Shown here: positions 7,071 to 14,187 of the stretch, one piece after another
Position numbering within the stretch: position 1 is the stretch's first letter
Layout of the letters: each line of letters starts with the position of its first letter
Source: a bacterium
GTDB lineage: Bacteria > UBA9089 > JAHJRX01
Length of the DNA: 15,269 bases
Assembly (NCBI GenBank): GCA_030017825.1
Contig: JASEGW010000026.1
Coordinates: 1 to 15,269, forward strand
Reading direction: 5' to 3'
Made by a program: the position numbers and the translations under genes
The notes under the pieces: model-generated
The model's input: the letters and a program-made list of their open reading frames with translations, nothing else
Database searches by the model: none
What the model was told of the DNA's origin: nothing

Positions 7071-7097
7071 TATTTGATGATAACTATTTGATGATAA
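7071..7097. repeat. Tandem 13-bp direct repeat upstream of lptA
   Basis: tatttgatgataa occurs twice on the plus strand, at 7071-7083 and 7085-7097, separated by one base (period 14, close to 1.3 helical turns). It lies about 50-75 bp upstream of the lptA start in the lptC-lptA gap. Such spacing fits a tandem regulator site, but the repeat is AT-rich and may be neutral. I see no convincing promoter beside it. Confidence 0.45.
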
Positions 7098-7145
7098 ATT
7101 AAATACTTTTGTAATTCTAATTAGGACAAAGAGTAGCCTATTAAC

Positions 7146-7198
7146 CTGAGCTCGACATAAGAATATGTTTCTTTATTTTAAGTTTAAATCGAACTCAG
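7146..7198 (-). promoter_or_regulatory. Intergenic stem-loop between lptC and lptA
   Basis: In minus-strand RNA, CUGAGUUCGA (7198-7189) pairs fully with UCGAGCUCAG (7155-7146), the only non-Watson-Crick pair being a U-G wobble. The 33-nt interior includes a small hairpin (7155-7159 with 7164-7168). No U-tract follows, so it is not an ordinary terminator. It could be an RNA processing site, a stabilising element at the end of the lptC message, or a leader structure for lptA. It resembles no RNA family I know. Confidence 0.4.
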
Positions 7199-7223
7199 AC
7201 ATATTAATAGCACAACCAACAAA

Positions 7224-7748
7224 TTACTTTATTGTAATTTTTGTATTATGCAAGATTTCAGTTTTTTGGTTATTAGGCAATAATTTTAATCCTTCTCCAG
7301 TTATAGTAAAGTTATCTTGGGCTATACTAACAGTAGAACTAGTATAAATTTCTTTTTTTTTGCTATCCCAACTTAGAGTATCTGTTTTTAATTCTAAATT
7401 TTTATTTGAAGTAACAGATACATTTCCACTTATTGTAAAGTTCTTAGATATAGTGTTAATTTTACCTTCATTAGCTAGTATAATAAAAAAGTCACCCTTT
7501 CTTAAAAAAAATTTAATCTTGATATTTTTTAATCTAGCTTCATTTTTAAATATTTTAGCATTATCTGCTTTTATTTCCCATACTTTTTTCCCTTTATAGG
7601 TTTCTGTAAGAAAAAACTTGTTGATCTCTGCTGAAGGTAAAAGTACTTTTATTATATATTCTTTTTTTTCCCTTAAAAAAAAATTATAGATTAATAAAAA
7701 GATAATTAATATTATAGAAGATATTATTAAAAATTTGTATTTATTCAC
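7224..7748 (-). CDS. lptC: LPS export protein LptC, inner-membrane anchored
   Basis: Links the LptB2FG transporter to the LptA bridge. I place the start at GTG 7746-7748, giving 174 residues beginning MNKYKFLIIS. This puts a single hydrophobic anchor (about 6-24) at the N-terminus, as in the family, followed by basic REKK and a periplasmic jellyroll domain (about 33-174) with VWEIKADNAKI (56-66), SGNV (107-110) and LSWDSKKKEI (125-134). A longer frame from ATG 7808 would add 20 residues, mostly overlapping kdsD and unlike an LptC N-terminus. The GTG lies 10 nt after the kdsD stop, so coupling to kdsD is likely. Sequence divergence is normal for LptC. Confidence 0.87.
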   Translation of the reverse strand: MNKYKFLIISSIILIIFLLIYNFFLREKKEYIIKVLLPSAEINKFFLTETYKGKKVWEIKADNAKIFKNEARLKNIKIKFFLRKGDFFIILANEGKINTISKNFTISGNVSVTSNKNLELKTDTLSWDSKKKEIYTSSTVSIAQDNFTITGEGLKLLPNNQKTEILHNTKITIK

Positions 7749-7758
7749 ATTTTCTGCT

Positions 7759-8718
7759 CTAAACCACTCCTGCTTTAAGTAAATCGTGAAGATGAATAAC
7801 CCCTTCAATTTTTTTATTATTGTCTAAAATAATTAAAGAAGTAATGGAATAATTTTCCATTATTGCTACAGCCTTAGCAGCTAAGTCTTCTTTAGATATT
7901 GTTTTTGGATTTTTGGTCATTACTTCTTGCGCGGAAAGATTCCAAATATCTTGAGTTTTTTCTAAAAGGCGCCTCAGGTCACCATCTGTTATTATTCCAA
8001 CTAGTTTTTCCTCTTGATCTATTACACAAGTAAAGCCTAACTTTTTAGAAGTCATTTCTTTTAAAACATTTTTCATAGAGACATTAGCGGTAACTCTTGG
8101 GATGTCTTGACAAGTATGCATTAAATCAATAACTTTAAAAAGAAATTTTTTCCCTAAACTTCCCCCTGGATGAATCATGATAAAATCATCTTGTTTAAAA
8201 TTTCTTTTTTCTAATAAAACAATAGCCAAAGCATCTCCCAAGGCTAAAGTAGTTGTAGAGCTTGTTGTGGGAGCAAGATTTAAAGGACAAGCTTCTTTTT
8301 CTACTCCGATATTTAAAATAATATCACTTTTTTTAGCCAAAGTAGAATTAGGTTTACTAGTAATACAGATAAAATTTACTCCTTTTCTTTTAATAGAAGG
8401 CAATAAGTTTATTATTTCCTTTGTTTCTCCACTATTAGAAATAGCCAAAACAACATCTTGTTTGGTAATTATTCCTAAATCTCCGTGCATACCATCAGCA
8501 GAATGAAAAAAGAAAGCAGGGGTTCCAGTGCTGGTCAAAGTAGCAGCAATCTTTTTTCCAATAAGTCCAGATTTTCCTACACCAGTAATAATTATTTTAC
8601 CTTTACAGAGGAATATAGTTTCAACAGCTTTTAAAAAGTTATGATCAATTTTTTGAATTAAATTAATTATAGCTTCTGCTTCTGCTTTTAATACTCCTTT
8701 GGCAATATCCAAAGACAT
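7759..8718 (-). CDS. kdsD: D-arabinose 5-phosphate isomerase (KdsD/KpsF family)
   Basis: Interconverts ribulose 5-phosphate and arabinose 5-phosphate, the substrate of KdsA. The 319 residues have a SIS domain (about 30-190) with GVGKSG (46-51), SNSGET (94-99), ACPLNLAPT (143-151) and IHPGGSLGK (182-190), then two CBS domains (about 205-260 and 267-317). K49, an acidic residue in the ETKE segment and H183 fit the catalytic pattern of E. coli KdsD. The ATG has an AGGAG site. It starts 14 bp after the cysteine-cluster gene and is followed by lptC. In many relatives kdsC lies between kdsD and lptC; it is absent here. GutQ or KpsF annotation would describe the same activity. Confidence 0.95.
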   Translation of the reverse strand: MSLDIAKGVLKAEAEAIINLIQKIDHNFLKAVETIFLCKGKIIITGVGKSGLIGKKIAATLTSTGTPAFFFHSADGMHGDLGIITKQDVVLAISNSGETKEIINLLPSIKRKGVNFICITSKPNSTLAKKSDIILNIGVEKEACPLNLAPTTSSTTTLALGDALAIVLLEKRNFKQDDFIMIHPGGSLGKKFLFKVIDLMHTCQDIPRVTANVSMKNVLKEMTSKKLGFTCVIDQEEKLVGIITDGDLRRLLEKTQDIWNLSAQEVMTKNPKTISKEDLAAKAVAIMENYSITSLIILDNNKKIEGVIHLHDLLKAGVV

Positions 8719-8732
8719 ATAAGCTCCTTTGT

Positions 8733-9965
8733 TTATAGGTGAATCAATGTATAAGCAAATATAGGCTTATGCATAACCTCAATTTCATCAACATTTTTCC
8801 AGAATTCTAATGTTCCTGGAGAATGAACATAGAGTCTTTCTATTAAAGAGATAGATTTAAATATATCTTCATAGTTAAAATTATCTGACCAGAAAAGCAT
8901 GCAATAAAATCTCATAAGAGCATATAAAGTTAAAATTATATGATACCCTTTAATAATACCATATCCAGTAAACAAGTTTTTCCCAAATATTTTATGAAGA
9001 AAATAATTCTTGAAAACATGGTCAAAGTTATTAATATGAATTTGGTAATCATTACGATACGCTCGTAAGTATTCAATAGCACATTTAGAATTAAAATTAC
9101 TAAGATCATTTTTTAAATTAAATCTATTATAAACTAATCCTATAAAATCATCAAAAGATTTATTATTGCCAACTAATTGTATCTTAGATAAATCCAACCT
9201 TCTTTTTAATAATATAAATAAGAATTTTAATTGAATATGAGCCGAAGAGCGAGTTTTTTTTAGTGATTGAAAAATACTTTGATAGTTATTAGCTTTTAAT
9301 CTTTCTAAACTTTCTTTAATATCTTTATAATTTTTATTACCTACTTTTATAAAATTTTCATAGATGTTCCAAAGAAGAAAACTTCCCATAATTATTCTTT
9401 CTTCAAAAATATAGTTTTCTTTCTCTATTAGATTCATTAAGTGTGTTTCAATTAAAAAGTATAAGCTCCAGGACAACTTTTTATCTTCATGATAATCTAA
9501 TTCTTTAGCTGGATCTATTGGAAGGCTGTGTGAGAATAGCTCAACTTTAAATAGTTTTTTATAATTTAGTAACTTTGCTGCTGCAAGACAGGAAAAAGAA
9601 AGAGTATTAAATAAGCCTCTTGGAGTAGCAGAGAACTTTTGAGGATATGTAGTACATATTTCACTCTTAGCTTCTTTGCCTATGACTCTATGTATATAGC
9701 ATAAATTATTATCTTCTAAAAAAATGCATTGATTATTAATCATATTATTTGTAATAGTTTTTTTTCCATCTTTTTCTTCAATAATAAATAATTGTTGATT
9801 AGTATAAGGCAAAGGATACTTGTTAAAATATTTAGATAAATCTTGATAAGTTTTTTCATCTATATAAATGGCCCATCCTCTGCAACATTCTCCACAGGAT
9901 TGACAAGCAAATTTGCTGCTAAGAGAGGTTGTATGATAATTATTAAGAGAATATGTTTTATTCAT
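8733..9965 (-). CDS. YkgJ/FliB-like cysteine-cluster protein of unknown role
   Basis: A 410-residue soluble protein with the N-terminal pattern C21-x2-C24-x2-C27-C28, then C80, C89, C104 (CTTYPQ) and C126. This arrangement is that of YkgJ-family proteins and of flagellin lysine N-methylase FliB, which are thought to bind a metal or Fe-S centre. GWAIYIDEKTY after the first cluster and the CTTYP block favour the FliB-like branch. The remaining roughly 280 residues are mostly helical, with no motif I recognise. There is no signal peptide. It overlaps kdsA by one base (TAATG) and precedes kdsD, so it is co-expressed with Kdo synthesis. Its substrate is unknown; calling it a flagellin methylase would be unsafe, since no flagellar gene is present. 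Confidence 0.8.
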   Translation of the reverse strand: MNKTYSLNNYHTTSLSSKFACQSCGECCRGWAIYIDEKTYQDLSKYFNKYPLPYTNQQLFIIEEKDGKKTITNNMINNQCIFLEDNNLCYIHRVIGKEAKSEICTTYPQKFSATPRGLFNTLSFSCLAAAKLLNYKKLFKVELFSHSLPIDPAKELDYHEDKKLSWSLYFLIETHLMNLIEKENYIFEERIIMGSFLLWNIYENFIKVGNKNYKDIKESLERLKANNYQSIFQSLKKTRSSAHIQLKFLFILLKRRLDLSKIQLVGNNKSFDDFIGLVYNRFNLKNDLSNFNSKCAIEYLRAYRNDYQIHINNFDHVFKNYFLHKIFGKNLFTGYGIIKGYHIILTLYALMRFYCMLFWSDNFNYEDIFKSISLIERLYVHSPGTLEFWKNVDEIEVMHKPIFAYTLIHL

Positions 9966-10807
9966 TACTGCTTAATTGAATTAAAAGATTGAACTAAATT
10001 ATATAAAGATTTAATCTCTTTTAATAAAATATATAGTTCCTCTAAGTTTACCATATTTGCGTTATCGCAAAGAGCTTTTTGGGGATTCTTGTGTACTTCT
10101 AAAAATAAAGCATTGCATCCTACAGCTACTGCTGCTTTTGATAAATATGATACAAATTCTTTTTCTCCTGAAGAAGAATTTTCCAAAGCTCCTGGAAGTT
10201 GAACACTATGAGTAGCATCAAATACTATTGGATAACCAAAGCTTTGCATAATAGGAATACCGCGAAAATCTACTACTAAGTTGTGGTATCCAAAAGAAGT
10301 TCCTCTTTCTGTAATAAGAATGTTGAAATTTCCAACGGAATTAATTTTATGAATAATATTTTTCATATCATGCGGAGAAAGAAATTGTCCTTTTTTGACA
10401 TTAATTGTCTTTTTTGTTTTGGCAGCTTCAAAAATAAGACTTGTTTGTCGACATAAAAAAGCAGGTATTTGGATAATGTCTATTATTTTTGCTACTTTTT
10501 TTACTTCATTTATACAGTGAACATCAGTAGTAATGGGAATATGTAATTTATTTCTAATCTTCTTTAATATAGAAAGACCTTTCTTTAATCCAGGACCACG
10601 ATATGAGTTTATAGAGCTTCGATTAGCTTTATCGTAGGAAGCTTTGAAAATAAAAGGAATATCTAGTTCTTTAGTAATATTGTTTATTTCTATAGCGATA
10701 TCCATACAGGTTTCTTCTTCTTCAATGACGCATGGACCAGCAATTAAGACTAAAGGATTATCTTTACCAATATTAATGCCAGCAACATTTATCTCTTTAA
10801 CATTCAT
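9965..10807 (-). CDS. kdsA: Metal-dependent 3-deoxy-D-manno-octulosonate 8-phosphate synthase
   Basis: Condenses PEP with arabinose 5-phosphate to Kdo-8-phosphate. The 280 residues form a TIM barrel with AGPCVIE (23-29), KASYDKANRSS (55-65), PAFLCRQT (115-122), TERG (166-169) and FDATHSVQLPG (196-206). Cys26 in GPC, in place of the Asn of the E. coli enzyme, marks the metal-dependent class. C26, H200, E237 and D248 each lie exactly 15 residues after the metal ligands of the Aquifex aeolicus enzyme. The usual SDGPN loop reads CDNAN (247-251), a slight divergence. The start overlaps pyrG by 11 bp. It is homologous to the DAHP synthase at the left of the window; the missing N-domain and the Lpt/Kdo context identify it as KdsA. 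Confidence 0.96.
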   Translation of the reverse strand: MNVKEINVAGINIGKDNPLVLIAGPCVIEEEETCMDIAIEINNITKELDIPFIFKASYDKANRSSINSYRGPGLKKGLSILKKIRNKLHIPITTDVHCINEVKKVAKIIDIIQIPAFLCRQTSLIFEAAKTKKTINVKKGQFLSPHDMKNIIHKINSVGNFNILITERGTSFGYHNLVVDFRGIPIMQSFGYPIVFDATHSVQLPGALENSSSGEKEFVSYLSKAAVAVGCNALFLEVHKNPQKALCDNANMVNLEELYILLKEIKSLYNLVQSFNSIKQ

Positions 10808-12401
10808 GATGTTTTCTTTTTAAAGAAGCTTTTATAAAATCTTTAAATAAAGGGTGGGGAGAAATGGGCTTAGACTTAAATTCTGGATGAAATTGAGTAG
10901 CTAAAAACCAAGGATGATCGGCAAGTTCAACAATTTCAACTAAATTTTCTTCTTGATATATTCCACTAAATACCATGCCAGCTTTTTTTAAATCATCTAA
11001 GTATTTATTGTTTACTTCATAACGATGACGATGGCGTTCATAAATTAATTGATTTTGATATGCTTTGTAAGCTAAGGTGTTTTGTCTAATCTGGCAAGGA
11101 TATGCTCCTAAGCGCATAGTGCCACCTAAATTTTCTAAATTGTGTTGATTGGGCAAAAGGTATATAACTGGATGAAATGTATTAGAATTAAACTCGCTAC
11201 TATGAGCTTCTTGCAATTTAAGCAGATTACGAGAAGCTTCAATTATGGCACAATGAAGCCCCAAACAAATGCCAAAGAAAGGTATTTTATTTTCGCGAGC
11301 AAACCTAATAGATTCCACCTTACCTTCAATGCCTCTGTCCCCAAAGCCACCTGGAACTAAAATCCCATCAACTGTTTTTAATTGTTCTTCAAAATTATTA
11401 AACTTTTCAGCATCTATTAGTTTAATAAAAACCTTACTATTGTTAGCAATGCCTCCATGAATTAATGCTTCACAAATACTTTTATAGGAATCTTGTAGTT
11501 TTATATATTTTCCTACAACTCCAATAGATACTTCTTGTTTAAGGTTTTTAGTTCTATTCACCATCTTTGTCCACTCAGACAAGTTGCCTGTTTTATTATT
11601 TAGTTCAAGCATACTAGAGATAATACTACCTACTTTTTGATTTTCAAAAGATAAAGGTACTTCGTATATGATAGAAACATCATTAGCAGAAATGACTGCT
11701 TCTTTTTGAACATCACAAAATAAAGCAATTTTAGCTTTCATTTCCTCAGAAATAGGGTTTTTTGCTCGACATAATAAAATATCAGGATGAATTCCGATTT
11801 CTCGAAGTTCCCTTACACTATGCTGAGTAGGCTTAGTTTTTAATTCCTTAGATGCTTCAATATAAGGAATAAAAGTAAGATGAATATAAACTGTATTATT
11901 CTTTCCTAAATCTTTGCGGAGTTGGCGAATAGCTTCTAAAAAAGGTAAACTTTCAATATCACCAACAGTACCTCCAATTTCTACTACTACAATATCAACT
12001 CCTTCTTTATTTCCTAAATTAGTGATGCATTGCTTAATTTCATTAGTAATATGAGGAACTACCTGGACGGTTTCTCCTAAATAGCTACCTTTTCTTTCTT
12101 TGGAAATTACATTAAAGTATATTTTGCCAGTAGTAAAATTATTGTCTTTACCCATTAAAGCATTGGTAAATCTTTCATAATGTCCTAAGTCTAAATCAGT
12201 TTCAGTTCCATCTTCAGTTACATAAACCTCTCCATGTTGATAAGGGCTTAAAGTACCAGGATCTACATTTATATATGGATCAAGCTTTATTAAGCTTACT
12301 TTGAAGTTTCTGCTTTCCATTATATTTCCAATAGAAGCAGCAGCAATTCCTTTGCCTAAAGAAGAAACTACTCCTCCAGTAATAAAGATATACTTAGCCA
12401 T
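10797..12401 (-). CDS. pyrG: CTP synthase (glutamine-hydrolysing)
   Basis: Aminates UTP to CTP using glutamine. The 534 residues have an amidoligase domain (about 1-266) with ITGGVVSSLGKG (7-18), GSYLGETVQVVPHIT (105-119) and EIGGTVGDIES (141-151), and a class I glutaminase domain (about 291-530). The glutaminase has GGFGDRG (351-357), nucleophile C379 in GICLG (377-381), NLGGTMRLG (424-432) and catalytic H505/E507 in QFHPEF. The residue four after the nucleophile is H383 (CAT codon), where triad glutaminases nearly always have Gln. The gene overlaps kdsB by 8 bp and kdsA by 11 bp. KdsB uses CTP to activate Kdo, so the position makes metabolic sense, although CTP synthase also serves the whole cell. 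Confidence 0.97.
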   Translation of the reverse strand: MAKYIFITGGVVSSLGKGIAAASIGNIMESRNFKVSLIKLDPYINVDPGTLSPYQHGEVYVTEDGTETDLDLGHYERFTNALMGKDNNFTTGKIYFNVISKERKGSYLGETVQVVPHITNEIKQCITNLGNKEGVDIVVVEIGGTVGDIESLPFLEAIRQLRKDLGKNNTVYIHLTFIPYIEASKELKTKPTQHSVRELREIGIHPDILLCRAKNPISEEMKAKIALFCDVQKEAVISANDVSIIYEVPLSFENQKVGSIISSMLELNNKTGNLSEWTKMVNRTKNLKQEVSIGVVGKYIKLQDSYKSICEALIHGGIANNSKVFIKLIDAEKFNNFEEQLKTVDGILVPGGFGDRGIEGKVESIRFARENKIPFFGICLGLHCAIIEASRNLLKLQEAHSSEFNSNTFHPVIYLLPNQHNLENLGGTMRLGAYPCQIRQNTLAYKAYQNQLIYERHRHRYEVNNKYLDDLKKAGMVFSGIYQEENLVEIVELADHPWFLATQFHPEFKSKPISPHPLFKDFIKASLKRKHHEC

Positions 12402-13134
12402 TAGTATTTTCCATAAGTTTTTTATTAATTTTTTCTAAATCCTCTTTGGTATCTACGCTTAAAGATTCATATTTAGTTTCTATAACCATTATTTGATAGC
12501 CATTTTCTAAAGCCCGAAGCTGTTCTAATTTTTCACATTCCTCTAATTTGCTAAAAGGCAAGCCAACAAAGTGCAAAAGGAAATCTTTGCGATAAGCATA
12601 TATTCCTATATGTTTGTAATAATTCTTATCTAAGTCTTTAAGGGAATTTGAATAGGGAATAACAGAGCGAGAGAAATATAGAGCATAATTATTTCTATTG
12701 CTAATAACTTTTACTACATTAGGATTAAGGAGATCTTCTTTATTTTTTATAAGACATTTTAAAGTAACCATATTTAATTCTTTTTTATTTAAAAAAGGGC
12801 TTATTACTTCATTAATGGCTAAGGGAGAAATTAGAGGCTCATCTCCCTGGATATTGACGATTATTTCAGAATCTAAACATTTTGAAACTTCAGCTATACG
12901 ATCAGTGCCGGATTTGTGGTCTTTAGAGGTTAATACTACTTTCTTGGTAAATTTTTTTGCTGCAGCTACAATTTTCTCATCATCTGTAGCAATTATAACT
13001 TCATCTAATAAATCAGACTTAGAGGCATTTTCATATACATACTGAATCATAGGCTTTCCTAAAATATCGGCTAGAACTTTTCCTGGAAAGCGGCTAGAAT
13101 CATATCTGGCAGGTATTATTCCAACAATTTTCAT
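12394..13134 (-). CDS. kdsB: 3-deoxy-manno-octulosonate cytidylyltransferase (CMP-Kdo synthetase)
   Basis: Activates Kdo with CTP to CMP-Kdo, the donor for Kdo transferases on lipid A. The 246 residues show the nucleotide-binding opening IIPARYDSSRFPGKVL (6-21), GTDR (76-79), the metal-binding QGDEP (96-100, D98) and the late SVDTKEDL (226-233, D228). The length matches the family. The ATG overlaps the rfaE2 stop as ATGA, and the end overlaps pyrG by 8 bp, so it is translationally coupled on both sides. A CMP-sialic-acid synthetase is excluded by the length and by the neighbours kdsA and kdsD. Confidence 0.96.
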   Translation of the reverse strand: MKIVGIIPARYDSSRFPGKVLADILGKPMIQYVYENASKSDLLDEVIIATDDEKIVAAAKKFTKKVVLTSKDHKSGTDRIAEVSKCLDSEIIVNIQGDEPLISPLAINEVISPFLNKKELNMVTLKCLIKNKEDLLNPNVVKVISNRNNYALYFSRSVIPYSNSLKDLDKNYYKHIGIYAYRKDFLLHFVGLPFSKLEECEKLEQLRALENGYQIMVIETKYESLSVDTKEDLEKINKKLMENTNG

Positions 13135-13625
13135 ATTATTTCTTTGCCATATTTTTCTACTATAGTACTTATCAGTTTAGTAGTTGAAAAACCTTCTAAT
13201 TCAGGAATAATAACTACTTCTCCTCCATGAGAGCATACTATATCTCTTCCTATAATTTTTTCAATTTGATAATCTCCTCCCTTTACTAAAATATGAGGAA
13301 CAATCTGAGAAATAATCTTATAAGGATCGAGTTCATTAAAAAAAGTAACATAATCTACGCAAAATAGAGCAGCCAAAGCTTCCAAGCGAGCATATTGTGG
13401 ATAAAGAGGACGTTTGCTACCTTTTAACTTTAGCACAGAAGTATCACTATTTACTGCTACTATTAAAATATCTCCTAATTTTTTAGCTTCATTTAAATAT
13501 CTAATATGCCCTAAATGAAGTATATCAAAACAACCATTAGTGAATACAATCTTCTTATTTTCTTTTTTAAGTTTTTCTATAATTGGCATTAATTCTTTTA
13601 TATCCTTAATTTTATTTAAGTGCAT
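13131..13625 (-). CDS. rfaE2: D-glycero-beta-D-manno-heptose 1-phosphate adenylyltransferase
   Basis: Transfers AMP to heptose 1-phosphate, making ADP-heptose. It corresponds to the C-terminal half of E. coli HldE (also called HldC). I choose ATG 13623-13625, giving 164 residues starting MHLNKIKDIKEL, which fits the family start and overlaps gmhB by 14 bp. An ATG at 13667 would add 14 residues that lie inside gmhB. Visible are the nucleotidyltransferase motif TNGCFDILHLGH (29-40), the segment around VAVNSDTSVLKLKG, and KLISTIVEKYG near the C-terminus. HldE is split here into separate kinase and adenylyltransferase genes with gmhB between them, so all three late steps of the pathway are consecutive. 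Confidence 0.92.
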   Translation of the reverse strand: MHLNKIKDIKELMPIIEKLKKENKKIVFTNGCFDILHLGHIRYLNEAKKLGDILIVAVNSDTSVLKLKGSKRPLYPQYARLEALAALFCVDYVTFFNELDPYKIISQIVPHILVKGGDYQIEKIIGRDIVCSHGGEVVIIPELEGFSTTKLISTIVEKYGKEII

Positions 13626-14187
13626 GATTAGTAATCCAAGATGCCGCAGAATATAAATCTTTAGCAATATAATTGGGTTGATATGGCCATTGTTTTTGTC
13701 TCTCTAACTCTTCTTTTCCATATCCTGTAAGCACTAAAACAGTTTTACATCCAACATTAAAACCTGCTCCAATATCTGATATTTTATCTCCTATTAAGAA
13801 AGATTGAGAGAGATCAAGATTAAACTTATCTTTAGCTTCTAAAAGCATCCCTGGCTTAGGTTTACGGCAAGGACAATCAATAGTATATTTTTTTATTTTT
13901 CCTTCTATATGATGAGGACAGATGTAAATTTCATCTATAGAAATATCAAGCTTACTTAATTCTTCTTGTAAGCATTTGTTAATTAAATTTACCTGAGAAA
14001 TACTCATATAACCCCTCGCTACTCCAGATTGGTTAGAAACTATTATTAGCTTAAAATTAGAACTTTTAAGTAATTTTAAAGAAATTTCTACCTCGTAGAA
14101 AAGTTTTATTTTTTCAGGGTCTTTTATGTAGCCATAATCATAATTTAAAGTGCCATCTCTATCTAAAAATATAGCTTTATTTATCAT
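13612..14187 (-). CDS. gmhB: D-glycero-D-manno-heptose 1,7-bisphosphate 7-phosphatase
   Basis: Removes the 7-phosphate of heptose bisphosphate between the kinase and adenylyltransferase steps. A 191-residue HAD-family enzyme with the nucleophile motif FLDRDGTLN (7-15; D9 and D11), SNQSG (51-55), a zinc site C90-x-H92 with C105-x-C107, RKPKPGM (108-114) and LIGDKISDI (131-139; D134). The zinc loop is the GmhB hallmark. It overlaps hldE1 upstream by 11 bp and rfaE2 downstream by 14 bp. Pairing with rfaE1 and rfaE2 points to the ADP-L-glycero-beta-D-manno-heptose branch. Neither gmhA nor the epimerase hldD is in the window. No ribosome site is visible, which suggests coupled translation. Confidence 0.94.
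   Translation of the reverse strand: MINKAIFLDRDGTLNYDYGYIKDPEKIKLFYEVEISLKLLKSSNFKLIIVSNQSGVARGYMSISQVNLINKCLQEELSKLDISIDEIYICPHHIEGKIKKYTIDCPCRKPKPGMLLEAKDKFNLDLSQSFLIGDKISDIGAGFNVGCKTVLVLTGYGKEELERQKQWPYQPNYIAKDLYSAASWITNHALK

Noticed and set aside
7165..7347. Plus-strand 60-codon frame partly in the lptC-lptA gap
   Set aside because: Most of it lies over lptC, the composition is hydrophobic by chance, and there is no ribosome site before its ATG.
7749..7808. Twenty-residue extension of lptC from ATG 7808
   Set aside because: It overlaps the end of kdsD and would put polar residues before the membrane anchor; GTG 7748 gives the normal LptC layout.
8177..8506. Plus-strand open frame of 109 codons opposite kdsD
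   Set aside because: It is a mirror of the well-supported KdsD SIS domain, with no recognisable domain of its own.
13626..13667. Fourteen-residue upstream extension of rfaE2
   Set aside because: It lies wholly inside gmhB and the added residues do not resemble the family N-terminus; ATG 13625 fits better.
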